A stretch of DNA of 64,000 nucleotides from Mucilaginibacter roseus (GTDB taxonomy: Bacteria; Bacteroidota; Bacteroidia; Sphingobacteriales; Sphingobacteriaceae): contig NZ_JAJPWV010000003.1 of NCBI RefSeq assembly GCF_021215455.1, forward strand, positions 496,001-560,000. The letters run 5' to 3'. Below the pieces are notes generated by a model. It did not search any database. It was not told the origin of the DNA and saw only the letters and a program-made list of their open reading frames with translations. The position numbers and the translations under genes are program-made. This document shows positions 25,953 to 34,044 of this stretch, piece by piece. Positions within the stretch are counted from its first letter, which is position 1; each line of letters begins with the position of its first letter.

Positions 25953-27489
25953 AGTATTCTAATTTTTTTTCAAAAAGATATGTTTGCTGCGCTTTTAAAT
26001 CAGGATTGTAGAAATTATAGATGAATAACGTAAGCTCAGGAATATTTTGATATACCTTTTTAAAACCCAAACTCCTGAGATATTCAAGTTCTTTAGGGCC
26101 AGCCACCTCGTTCGCTTTTATCAGTAAAATCTGTTTCTTATTTAATTCATTGTTTCTGTTAAATATTCCTTGTTGCCAAATGTTTACCGCACGATCTATG
26201 TGATAACCTTTACTGCTGTAGTAACTATTCTGTATAGTGCCCCAATCAATAAATGGGAAAGCTCCGCCAACCACTATTATTTCTATATGCTCTTTGTTAT
26301 AACGATGGTGTATATAGTCAGCAATAGAAAATTTACCGGATGCAGCACTTGTAGTGGATATAGCATAAAGTCCCGACATATTTATTACTAAGAAGGCACA
26401 ACCTACCAAAACCGTGAAACCAAGCTTTAATTTTTTATTATATGAATTCTTATACAATAAATGTATTGCCTTTTGATAAGCAATTATTAATATGAAAGGA
26501 CAAAGATTTATCAACGGAAATAAAAAGCGTAACTCTTTATGAGGGATAATCGAGTGTACAAACAGGAAAGGTACACACATCCATACAATTAAATTTTTAG
26601 GATAAAAACAAACGACAAAGATAAATGATGCTAATATAAATATGCCCAACACTCCCGGAGCTCTAACTACATATACCAGATACTGGTAAAAAGGCTCAGT
26701 GCCAAAATTGCTTGCCACACCCTTAATAATATTAGCATCAAAATAGTTAAGGGCAGTAATTGTCCATTCGTTATAAAGCCAGTGGTCAATTAATATTCCT
26801 AAAAGTAACATCGATATTATTCCGGCAAACAGATTAAGGATTTTTACATGTTTTGTTTTTTTTACAAACAGTAGCCAAAACACAAGTCCGGCTATCGCTA
26901 ACATTATTTGGTATCGAAATAGAGCTGCACCACCTAAAGCTAAACCTGTAACAAATGTCAGTTTTCGATCTTCGCCATATCCAGCTTTTTCAAAAATCGA
27001 TAATGACAAAATCACCATCAACCCTGACAGGTTTTCAGAGGTAAATCGAATGTTCAGGTACGGCAAGAACCATAGTAAAAAAGAAATAATTACAAAAATC
27101 CCCTTCAACGAAGGTGCAATGTATTTCTTGTAGCTACTAATAAAAGCAGTTATTACATAAATTGATAGTAAGCCAGTGATAGCTCTTAGCAAAAAGGCAC
27201 GATCATAACCATCATTTACTCCAAATAGATTTGCGACTTTAAAGATAACATAGCAAATAAATGGTTGAAATCCGGATCTGACTTGCGCTTCAAATTCCCA
27301 TGCCAGCTTATTTTCAGTAACCAATCCGAGTTTGTAATTGGCAAATTCAATTATCTGATAATGTTCATCCTCCTGTAAATAACCAGAACTTTTACAGGCA
27401 CAAAATACATAGAACACAGCAATTATAAATGGTAATAGTAAATTATAGAATTTACTATAATGAAAGATTTTGAAAAAAAAAGCAATCAC
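25939..27489 (-). CDS. GT22-like (Alg9/PIG-B type) mannosyltransferase
   Basis: The product has 516 residues and is polytopic. YLQEDEHYQIIEFA near residue 40 supplies the acidic pair of the first loop. A later IPHKELRFLFPL, at about residue 316, is the HKE-x-RF hallmark of GT22 mannosyltransferases, which use dolichol- or polyprenyl-phosphate-mannose. ENLSGLMVILSLSIFE lies in between, as in the family. It is the third large GT-C gene of the integrated element and its 3' end overlaps the plus-strand GT-C gene. The start at 27489 is the first Met of the hydrophobic N-terminus. A role in surface glycan or glycoprotein modification is inferred. Confidence 0.8.
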   Translation of the reverse strand: MIAFFFKIFHYSKFYNLLLPFIIAVFYVFCACKSSGYLQEDEHYQIIEFANYKLGLVTENKLAWEFEAQVRSGFQPFICYVIFKVANLFGVNDGYDRAFLLRAITGLLSIYVITAFISSYKKYIAPSLKGIFVIISFLLWFLPYLNIRFTSENLSGLMVILSLSIFEKAGYGEDRKLTFVTGLALGGAALFRYQIMLAIAGLVFWLLFVKKTKHVKILNLFAGIISMLLLGILIDHWLYNEWTITALNYFDANIIKGVASNFGTEPFYQYLVYVVRAPGVLGIFILASFIFVVCFYPKNLIVWMCVPFLFVHSIIPHKELRFLFPLINLCPFILIIAYQKAIHLLYKNSYNKKLKLGFTVLVGCAFLVINMSGLYAISTTSAASGKFSIADYIHHRYNKEHIEIIVVGGAFPFIDWGTIQNSYYSSKGYHIDRAVNIWQQGIFNRNNELNKKQILLIKANEVAGPKELEYLRSLGFKKVYQNIPELTLFIYNFYNPDLKAQQTYLFEKKLEYSTRQ

Positions 27490-27911
27490 ATTGAAAAGAT
27501 TTTAGGTTATCAATTTTAATAATAAGAATTGTATTTTTCTGGGATAGATAACAAATTTATCTTTGAATAGAACACAAGGCAAGGAACTACGACTTAAACA
27601 CAGCCTCTCCACAACCCCTTCATTTATTCCGTTTCTCCTTGGCTTAATTCAGCCTAGCCTATGTAGAGCTTTATAATCAATAACACTATTAGCAACACAG
27701 CAAATCACTTCCCACAGAATTACTACTTACAATTGTAAGTTACTATTACTTCGGTTATCTTTGAAGCCGAATTTGTTTACAACTCTGTTTACTACCGATG
27801 GCTATTCGGTAAACAATGGACACAAATCACTATTTGTTTAACTCGGTATCAGATTATCGTAAGCGACACAAAACAATTGGTTATATCTTGTGATATAGCC
27901 TTTGAAAACAA
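27490..27911. other. Gene-free right end of the integrated element
   Basis: No credible gene is seen. The stretch holds a 16-bp perfect palindrome ACTTACAATTGTAAGT (27725-27740), the arm-like repeats TTGTTTAC (27773-27780) and TGTTTACTACCGAT (27786-27799), a further GGTAAACA (27808-27815), and GGTATCAGAT (27845-27854), which is the inverse of a left-end word. Just before the tRNA, TAGCCTTTG resembles a -7 box with one extra base and could drive the restored tRNA. Confidence 0.6.
27773..27854 (+). repeat. Right integrase-arm-like repeats
   Basis: TTGTTTAC (27773-27780) and TGTTTACTACCGAT (27786-27799) repeat the left-end pair with the same 13-bp offset, and GGTATCAGAT (27845-27854) is the reverse complement of the left-end ATCTGATACC. 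Shared sites at both ends fit the arm sites of a tyrosine integrase. Confidence 0.6.
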
Positions 27912-27913
27912 TT

Positions 27914-27987
27914 CGGGATGTAGCGTAGCCCGGTATCGCGCCAGCATGGGGTGCTGGAGGTCGGAGGTTCGAATCCTCTCATCCCGA
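27914..27987 (+). tRNA. tRNA-Pro (anticodon GGG)
   Basis: Acceptor stem CGGGATG (27914-27920) pairs with CATCCCG (27980-27986), discriminator A at 27987. Anticodon stem CCAGC (27941-27945) pairs with GCTGG (27953-27957); the loop ATGGGGT gives anticodon GGG at 27948-27950. T arm GGAGG-TTCGAAT-CCTCT is at 27963-27979. CCA is not encoded. The 5' half, through the anticodon loop, is duplicated at 18784-18824. Confidence 0.95.
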
Positions 27988-28104
27988 CTACAACAAAGCA
28001 TGTTTGAGCGGTTTTATAACTGGCCTCGCACGCTTTTTCAAGTTATAAAGGTTTGCTGCTTTGTTTATACCCGTGTTTACCCCTTCAAGTATTAACGAAT
28101 AAAA

Positions 28105-28464
28105 TTATGCTATGGGGTCAATATTCAGCGGATTGGGATAATTGTCACTCTGGTCTTCTTCGGTGTTATCTAAGCATTGAAAGTCTTTCTCAACCAGTAA
28201 ATAAAAATCAGGTGTGCGATTTTCAAAGCCAACTTTGTCGGTATTTATCCATTCGGCACGCATAGAAGCGGGCATGAACAGGGTTATTTTGTTGTTTTCA
28301 AAACTGGCCCAAAGTTCATCTGCTGCTGATATTTTTAAAGCATAAACAAGCCGGGTAGCACCAAAATCAGTTACATTTTCTAAATAACCCTCACAGCCAA
28401 AGCGTTCTACCTCTGACCGAGTGAGGCGGTAACGCAACGAGTTTCCTTTTATGCGTATTTTCAT
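28105..28464 (-). CDS. Conserved small protein of the nitrate locus, 119 aa
   Basis: A soluble 119-residue protein that begins MKIRIKGNSLRYRLTRSEVERFGCEGYLENVTDFG, followed by a strand-rich core (LVYALKISAADELWASFENNKITLFMPASMRAEW in pieces) and an acidic C-terminal tail. No catalytic motif is visible. I recall similar short proteins next to Bacteroidetes nitrate-assimilation genes but cannot name the family with certainty. Its ATG overlaps the cobA stop codon (4 bp, ATGA-type), so the two are co-translated, divergent from the nir-nas operon. A role in the siroheme or nitrite reductase branch is inferred from position. Confidence 0.75.
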   Translation of the reverse strand: MKIRIKGNSLRYRLTRSEVERFGCEGYLENVTDFGATRLVYALKISAADELWASFENNKITLFMPASMRAEWINTDKVGFENRTPDFYLLVEKDFQCLDNTEEDQSDNYPNPLNIDPIA

Positions 28465-29216
28465 AACAATGAATTTAGATTGACCACCTGGCCTATGATA
28501 ATTATAGAAGGGTAGGTTAGTTGATGTTCTTCGGCAAGGGCGGGCATATCTTTAATTAGCCCTTTAATTGATTTTTGTTGCGGAAGCGAGGCGTGCTGAA
28601 TAATAGCTGCCGGGGTATCGCCCTGGTTTTCTTTAATGTAAGTGTCGGTAATAACAGGCAGCTGTTTCATACCCATATATATAGCTACAGTGGCATTGCT
28701 CTGCATAGCCAGCCGTAAATCGGCCGATAGGGTGCCATCTTTTTTAGTGCCGGTTACCATCCATACCCCTTCACTTATAGCCCGGTGGGTTAACGGAATA
28801 TCTTCAAATCCAGAAGCCTGCATACTGGTAATACCCGGCACAAAAGTTGTTCGAATGCCTTGGCTGCGTGCATACATAATTTCTTCATAACCTCTGCCGA
28901 ATATGAATGGGTCTCCACCTTTTAATCGTATTACCGAACCATATTCAAAAGCATATTTTTTTATCAGTCCGTTTATTTCGTCCTGCGAGGCATAGCGTTC
29001 GTACGGGCGTTTACCTACGTACACCTTTAAGCAAGATGGTTTTGTTAATTCCAGCAATTGTTGGTTGGCAAGGTTGTCATATAATATCACATCGGCCTGT
29101 TGCAATAGCCTATAACCCTTTAAAGTGATCAATTCCGGGTCGCCCGGACCTGCTCCTAATACAATAAGTTCAGGCTCAGCATAATTTTTACTAAAATTTC
29201 CACTATTTGAAATCAT
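28461..29216 (-). CDS. cobA: Uroporphyrinogen-III C-methyltransferase (SUMT)
   Basis: The enzyme adds two methyl groups from S-adenosylmethionine to uroporphyrinogen III to make precorrin-2, the branch point to siroheme. At 251 residues it is a stand-alone SUMT, without the CysG dehydrogenase/ferrochelatase domain. Motifs seen are LIVLGAGPGDPELITLKGYRLLQQADVILYDNL in pieces, VRLKGGDPFIFGRGYEE, and VPGITSMQASGFEDIPLTHR, all standard for the tetrapyrrole methylase fold. The nitrite reductase NirB encoded divergently needs siroheme, which explains its place. The final dehydrogenase and ferrochelatase steps are not encoded in this window. Confidence 0.95.
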   Translation of the reverse strand: MISNSGNFSKNYAEPELIVLGAGPGDPELITLKGYRLLQQADVILYDNLANQQLLELTKPSCLKVYVGKRPYERYASQDEINGLIKKYAFEYGSVIRLKGGDPFIFGRGYEEIMYARSQGIRTTFVPGITSMQASGFEDIPLTHRAISEGVWMVTGTKKDGTLSADLRLAMQSNATVAIYMGMKQLPVITDTYIKENQGDTPAAIIQHASLPQQKSIKGLIKDMPALAEEHQLTYPSIIIIGQVVNLNSLL

Positions 29217-29416
29217 AAATATGACGATAATCGTATATGCGTCTAAAAATAATCACTATTTGTCAATATCAACATGATTTATCTGTTATAATATTAATAA
29301 AAATTAATATGTAACGTCATTTATTATTGCGTAAATCATAAAAATATTAAAAAAAGCCAAAATTTTATGCCTATTTTTTGAATTTTACATGGCTAATTAG
29401 TTATTATTGTTAAAAT

Positions 29417-29476
29417 GATTTTCACTTCGGTCGCAAAAAGAAGAAAAAATCAGGTTCAGTTGCTTTAACAAATTAA
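29417..29476 (+). promoter_or_regulatory. nirB leader element: hairpin with GGTCGCA loop plus TTGCTTTAACAAATTAA
   Basis: Bases 29417-29428 pair with 29440-29451 (10 of 12 pairs, one 2x2 internal loop) around a loop that begins GGTCGCA at 29429. The 17-nt word TTGCTTTAACAAATTAA follows at 29460-29476, 9 bp before the nirB ATG. The same loop heptamer and the same 17-mer, in the same order and nearly the same spacing, precede the porin gene at 32482. The rest of the 268-bp spacer is AT-rich and shows no perfect TAnnTTTG box. Confidence 0.6.
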
Positions 29477-29485
29477 TTTAACCAC

Positions 29486-31972
29486 ATGAAACCCACCATT
29501 GTAGTGGTAGGAAATGGCATGGTAGGATATAAGTTTTGCGAAAAGCTTATATCTAAGTCATCGGCTTACCAAATTATCGTTTTTGGCGAAGAAACACGCC
29601 GCGCTTACGACCGCGTACATTTGAGCGAGTATTTTGCAGGTAAAACCGCCGAAGACCTATCTATGTCTTCAGCATCGTGGTATGCAGATAACGGCATACA
29701 ATTGCACTTGGGCGATGCCGTTCAGGAAATCAACCTTTATCAAAAAAAGATTCATACCCAAAGCGGGCTTGTAGTAAAATACGATTACCTCGTGCTGGCC
29801 ACAGGTTCAGGAGCGTTTGTGCCCGATTTGCCGGGTGTTGAAAAGCAAGGCGTATATGTATACCGCAGCATTGATGATCTTGACCATATTAAAGCCTATG
29901 CAACCAATGCCAAAAGCGGTGTAGTAATGGGCGGTGGCTTGCTGGGTTTGGAGGCTGCAAAAGCCCTTATTGATTTAGGCATCCAACAAACCCATGTAAT
30001 TGAGTTTGCACCACGCTTAATGCCCCGTCAAATTGATGCGGCGGGCAGCGCTATGCTACAGTCCAAATTAGGGCAACTGGGGTTGCAAATTCATCTCAAT
30101 AAAAGCACCTCAACAATTGAGGGCAATGGCCACATAACCGGTTTGCGATTTAATGATGACAGTGTACTGGAAACCGATATGCTGGTTATATCGGCTGGTA
30201 TACGCCCACGCGATGAGTTGGCCCGTTTGGCTGGTTTAGAAGTAGGCACCCGTGGCGGCATTGTGGTAAACTCTCAAATGCAAACCAGTCACCCCGATGT
30301 TTTTGCTATTGGTGAATGTGCGCTGTATGAGGGCATGATATACGGCTTGGTTGCTCCCGGTTATGAAATGGCCGAGGTGGTGGCAGCCCAACTGGCCGGC
30401 ACCAACAAGCTATTTAAAGGCTTTGACATGAGCACCAAGCTCAAACTAATAGGTGTAGATGTAGCCAGCTTTGGCGATGCTTTCATTAGCGAACCTGCCT
30501 GCCGCACCATTGTTTTTGAAGATACGCACAAAGGAATTTACAAACGCATCAATATAAGTAACGATGGTAAGTTATTGCTGGGCGGAATCCTTATTGGTGA
30601 AGCCGAAGCTTACAACATGTTGCTGCAAACGGTAAATAACAAAGTTGCCCTGCCCCCTAACCCTGAAGATATGATACTGGGCGCCCGTGGCGGCGAGCAA
30701 GCCGAAGGCGCAGGCGTAATGAGTTTGCCCGATGATGCGCTGATATGCTCATGCGAGGCGGTAAGCAAAGGCGATATATGCTGCTCGGTAAATGATGGCG
30801 CGCTCAGCCTCGATGCCGTGAAGAAATGTACCAAAGCCGGAACCGGTTGCGGCGGCTGCGTGCCGATGGTAAAAGACCTTATTGCAGGTACTATGAAAGC
30901 CAACGGGCAGTATGTTAAAAACGTGATTTGCGAGCATTTTGAATATTCAAGGCAAGAGTTGTTCGACCTCGTAAAAATTAACAAACTCAAAAATTACGAC
31001 CTTATTCTCGATCATTATGGCAAAGGCGATGGCTGCGAGGTGTGCAAGCCGCTTGTGGCCAGTATACTGTCGAGCCTGTGGAACGATTTGGTAGTTAAGC
31101 AAGATACTATTCAGGATAGTAACGACCGCTATTTGGCCAACATACAAAAGGGCGGCACCTACTCGGTAGTGCCGCGCATACCTGGCGGTGAAATTACGCC
31201 CGAAAAGCTGATCGTTATTGGGCAAGTAGCTCAAAAATATGGCCTGTACACCAAAATTACCGGCGGACAGCGTATAGACCTCTTCGGCGCTCACGTAAGC
31301 GATCTGCCTAATATTTGGGAGGAGTTAGTGAATGCCGGTTTCGAGAGCGGCCATGCTTATGGTAAATCGTTGCGTACGGTTAAAAGTTGTGTGGGCAGCA
31401 CCTGGTGCAGGTTTGGTTTACATGATAGCGTTTCATTCGCCATCGAGATTGAGGAGCGTTATAAAGGTGTTCGTTCTCCGCATAAATTAAAGGGAGGTGT
31501 AAGCGGCTGTATACGCGAGTGCGCCGAAGCGCAGGGCAAAGATTTTGGCATTATTGCCACCGAAAAAGGCTGGAATTTATATGTGTGCGGCAACGGCGGC
31601 TCCAAGCCACAGCATGCTCAGCTCCTCGCGGCGGATATTGACAGCAAAACCCTCATCCAATACCTTGACCGTTTCTTGATGTTTTACATTAAAACAGCCG
31701 ACCCGCTTACCCGTACCGCAACCTGGCTTAATAAGCTCGAAGGCGGCATGAGCTACGTAAAAAACGTGGTAGTGAACGATAGCCTGGGCATAGCTACCCA
31801 GTTGGAGGAAGAAATGCAGCTACTGGTTGATAGCTTTCATTGCGAATGGAAAGAGGTGGTAAACAATCCGCAATTGCGCAAACGCTTTACCCACTTTGTA
31901 AACGCTCCAACTGAAAAAGACCCGAGCGTGAAATTTGAGAGTATGCGCCAGCAGGTAAAAGCTATCTGGTAA
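29486..31972 (+). CDS. nirB: Nitrite reductase (NADH), large subunit
   Basis: A cytoplasmic six-electron reductase, nitrite to ammonium, of 828 residues. An N-terminal FAD/NAD module (VVVGNGMVGYKFCEKL at about 5-20, GVVMGGGLLGLEAAKAL at about 150) is followed by a BFD-like [2Fe-2S] domain (ICSCEAVSKGDI...CTKAGTGCGGCVP, about 418-465) and a second, partial BFD-like unit (GCEVCKPLV). The siroheme/[4Fe-4S] module carries Cys635, Cys641, Cys675 and Cys679, i.e. the C-x5-C...C-x3-C set. All catalytic elements are present. It is the first gene of an operon with nirD, porin, transporter, nitrate reductase and a rubredoxin-like gene. Confidence 0.96.
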   Translation: MKPTIVVVGNGMVGYKFCEKLISKSSAYQIIVFGEETRRAYDRVHLSEYFAGKTAEDLSMSSASWYADNGIQLHLGDAVQEINLYQKKIHTQSGLVVKYDYLVLATGSGAFVPDLPGVEKQGVYVYRSIDDLDHIKAYATNAKSGVVMGGGLLGLEAAKALIDLGIQQTHVIEFAPRLMPRQIDAAGSAMLQSKLGQLGLQIHLNKSTSTIEGNGHITGLRFNDDSVLETDMLVISAGIRPRDELARLAGLEVGTRGGIVVNSQMQTSHPDVFAIGECALYEGMIYGLVAPGYEMAEVVAAQLAGTNKLFKGFDMSTKLKLIGVDVASFGDAFISEPACRTIVFEDTHKGIYKRINISNDGKLLLGGILIGEAEAYNMLLQTVNNKVALPPNPEDMILGARGGEQAEGAGVMSLPDDALICSCEAVSKGDICCSVNDGALSLDAVKKCTKAGTGCGGCVPMVKDLIAGTMKANGQYVKNVICEHFEYSRQELFDLVKINKLKNYDLILDHYGKGDGCEVCKPLVASILSSLWNDLVVKQDTIQDSNDRYLANIQKGGTYSVVPRIPGGEITPEKLIVIGQVAQKYGLYTKITGGQRIDLFGAHVSDLPNIWEELVNAGFESGHAYGKSLRTVKSCVGSTWCRFGLHDSVSFAIEIEERYKGVRSPHKLKGGVSGCIRECAEAQGKDFGIIATEKGWNLYVCGNGGSKPQHAQLLAADIDSKTLIQYLDRFLMFYIKTADPLTRTATWLNKLEGGMSYVKNVVVNDSLGIATQLEEEMQLLVDSFHCEWKEVVNNPQLRKRFTHFVNAPTEKDPSVKFESMRQQVKAIW

Positions 31973-32003
31973 CAATCAAAATCATCAATATAAAAACAAA
32001 CAC

Positions 32004-32354
32004 ATGGAAGTATTAGCAGATATTGAGTGGGTACTGGCCTGTTACGCCGATGATGTACCCGAAAATGGCGGCGCCTGTATGAAGCACGGTGATGAGCAGA
32101 TAGCAATCTATAACTTCAGTCGCCGCGGAGAGTGGTATGCCACCCAAAACCTTTGTCCGCACAAACAGCAAATGGCTTTGTCGCGCGGGATGATAGGGAG
32201 CGCAGGCGAAGGCTGTGAGCCCAAAGTGGCTTGCCCTTTCCACAAAAAAACGTTCTCATTAATATCGGGCGATTGCCTTTCGGGCGATGATTATCAGATA
32301 AAAACTTACCCCGTAAAGGTAATGGAGGGGAAGGTGTATGTGGGAATTGCTTAG
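32004..32354 (+). CDS. nirD: Nitrite reductase (NADH), small subunit, Rieske-type
   Basis: A 116-residue Rieske-fold subunit of the assimilatory nitrite reductase. NLCPHKQQM and ACPFHKKTFSL supply both Cys-x-His and Cys-x-x-His ligand pairs, so a [2Fe-2S] cluster should be bound, as in Bacillus NasE and unlike E. coli NirD, which lacks the ligands. It is 31 bp downstream of nirB. The GC-rich hairpin after its stop codon separates it from the porin gene. Confidence 0.92.
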   Translation: MEVLADIEWVLACYADDVPENGGACMKHGDEQIAIYNFSRRGEWYATQNLCPHKQQMALSRGMIGSAGEGCEPKVACPFHKKTFSLISGDCLSGDDYQIKTYPVKVMEGKVYVGIA

Positions 32355-32408
32355 TTGTACGGGTAAGAATTAGTAATACTTACGTAAGAACAGTGCTAAA
32401 TAAAAAGC

Positions 32409-32469
32409 CCCGCCGGGAGGTCGCATTCCCGGACAGGGTTATCAGTTCTCAATTGCTTTAACAAATTAA
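32409..32469 (+). promoter_or_regulatory. Porin leader element: hairpin with GGTCGCA loop plus TTGCTTTAACAAATTAA
   Basis: CCGGGA (32413-32418) pairs with TCCCGG (32427-32432) around the loop GGTCGCAT. A lower CCC/GGG stem (32409-32411 with 32436-32438) sits beyond an internal loop. The 17-mer TTGCTTTAACAAATTAA is at 32453-32469, 12 bp before the porin ATG. The stem sequence differs completely from that at nirB while the loop word is kept, which suggests a conserved RNA structure. No U-tract follows, so it is not a simple terminator. Confidence 0.6.
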
Positions 32470-32481
32470 AAAACCAAACAA

Positions 32482-34020
32482 ATGTACAAAAATGTATCTA
32501 AACAATACAGGATTGTTCTCATTGGGTTAGGCCTTGGATTATGCGCTCAGCAGGGTAATGCACAAATTACCTTTACCGGGCAATTAAGGCCAAGGGCAGA
32601 ATTGCGCGACGGATTTGGAACTTTAAAACCCAAAAACAATAAAGCTGCAGCCTTCATTTCGCAACGAATGAGGCTTATTTTCAATTACAGATCGAATCGA
32701 TTAATTTTTCAAACCACGTTGCAGGATGTGCGGGTTTGGGGGCAGGATGCATCAACCATTAGCGTAAACGACGGTAACCGCCTTAGTGTGCACGAAGCCT
32801 GGGCCGAGTTGGTGTTAGCCAATAAAAACGATACATCCTTTAAATACTCGCCCGTAGATTATTTATCTTTAAAAGCAGGCCGGCAAGAGTTGGTTTATGA
32901 TGATGAGCGCCTCTTGGGCAACCTCGACTGGCTGCAACAAGGCCGCAGGCACGATGCCCTGGTGCTTAAAGGTTTCAACAAAGGCTGGCAATTTGATTTA
33001 GGCGCGGCATTTAACCAAAACACTGATGCCATTAATTACAATGGCACCCTCTATACCCCGGCAAATGTACCAGCAACGGTAAAGGATAGTAATGGTAATT
33101 TAGTAAACACTCCTTCAGGAATGATTCCATTGGTGGGGAGCACAGGTAACAGCAACAAAAACGGCAGCGCGGTACTGTTAAGCCCGGCAGGCACCAATGG
33201 CGCTACGCAAAATTATAAAGCATTACAATATCTTTATATATCTAAAAAGGTTAATAAAACTAAAATATCGGGTCTGTTTTTAACCGATCAGTTTAGTAAG
33301 TATGCCATCGATTCGGTAAAGAACACTGCCGGTACCGATGTAGGTTATGTTTATGGTTACCGTTACAACCAACCAGGTGTAAACCTAAGGTACACCACAG
33401 GACTATTCATCAATCCGATATTGGGGAGTAAAAACCGATGGGCATTAACCGGTGGCTATTACTATCAGGGCGGCCGCAGCCGCGATGGTTTAAAGCAAAG
33501 CGCCTGGATGCTAAACCTTTCAGCAGCGTACAACCCAGGCAAATGGAGTTACACGGCAGGGTGGGATTATCTTTCGGGTAACGATGCCTTTTCGTCGTCA
33601 ACTACCAATCACCGGTTCGACCCACTGTATGGTACACCGCATAAGTTTTGGGGGTTGATGGATTACTTCTATGCACCAACCGGTTCGCCAACGGGCGGGC
33701 TGAATAACCCGTATGCCAAAATAAAATATACATCGGCCAATAAACGGCTAAGCGCCGAGCTGGCTAATCACTACTTTCTGCTCGCGGCCGACCAAAAGGA
33801 CATTACAGGTGCCGCTGTTGACCGGTATTTGGGTGCCGAGTTTGATATTACCACGGCTTACAGGCTCAATAAGTTTGCGCTGGCCAGCCTGGGCGTATCG
33901 TACATGGCCGCAACACAAAGCATGGAATACGCCAAAAACGTAACGCCCGGCACATCGGCTTTACACCCAGTGTGGGCATACGTGCAATTGAACATCACCC
34001 CCGAATTTTTAGTTAAGTAA
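32482..34020 (+). CDS. Outer-membrane porin of the alginate-export family, probable nitrate channel
   Basis: The product has 512 residues. A signal peptide (IVLIGLGLGLCAQQGNAQ) is followed by a beta-barrel of the alginate_exp type: FTGQLRPRAELRDGF, FISQRMRLIFNYRS, LSLKAGRQELVYDDERLLGNLDW in pieces, then HDALVLKGFNKGWQFDLG. The family name comes from AlgE, but members in nitrate clusters of Bacteroidetes are taken to be passive anion channels. Its position between nirD and the NarK-type transporter supports nitrate/nitrite entry across the outer membrane. A structured leader shared with nirB precedes it. Confidence 0.82.
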   Translation: MYKNVSKQYRIVLIGLGLGLCAQQGNAQITFTGQLRPRAELRDGFGTLKPKNNKAAAFISQRMRLIFNYRSNRLIFQTTLQDVRVWGQDASTISVNDGNRLSVHEAWAELVLANKNDTSFKYSPVDYLSLKAGRQELVYDDERLLGNLDWLQQGRRHDALVLKGFNKGWQFDLGAAFNQNTDAINYNGTLYTPANVPATVKDSNGNLVNTPSGMIPLVGSTGNSNKNGSAVLLSPAGTNGATQNYKALQYLYISKKVNKTKISGLFLTDQFSKYAIDSVKNTAGTDVGYVYGYRYNQPGVNLRYTTGLFINPILGSKNRWALTGGYYYQGGRSRDGLKQSAWMLNLSAAYNPGKWSYTAGWDYLSGNDAFSSSTTNHRFDPLYGTPHKFWGLMDYFYAPTGSPTGGLNNPYAKIKYTSANKRLSAELANHYFLLAADQKDITGAAVDRYLGAEFDITTAYRLNKFALASLGVSYMAATQSMEYAKNVTPGTSALHPVWAYVQLNITPEFLVK

Positions 34021-34044
34021 CGCTCTTAAAAATATCAACTCAAA

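Larger units (their letters stand above)
18784..27952. mobile_element. Degenerate integrated element in tRNA-Pro (about 9.1 kb)
   Basis: It is bounded by a 41-nt direct repeat of the tRNA-Pro 5' half (18784-18824 and 27912-27952). A broken tyrosine integrase (19003-19416) lies just inside the left end. A composite arm-like repeat occurs at both ends (18906-18932 and 27773-27799, 23 of 27 bases identical), together with an inverted pair ATCTGATACC (18931-18940) / GGTATCAGAT (27845-27854). The cargo is AT-rich relative to the flanks. There is no relaxase, transposase or phage structural gene, so the element is not self-mobile as it stands. Crossover within the anticodon loop fits tyrosine integrases of tRNA genes. 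Confidence 0.75.

Noticed and set aside
29257-29271. TTTGTCAATATCAAC in the cobA-nirB spacer, resembling an FNR/CRP dyad.
   Set aside because: The half-sites differ at two of five positions and no supporting spacing to a promoter box is seen.
32405-32440. GC-rich hairpin after nirD as a simple intrinsic terminator.
   Set aside because: It lacks a U-tract, and its loop word is conserved in the nirB leader, so a regulatory RNA element is the better reading.
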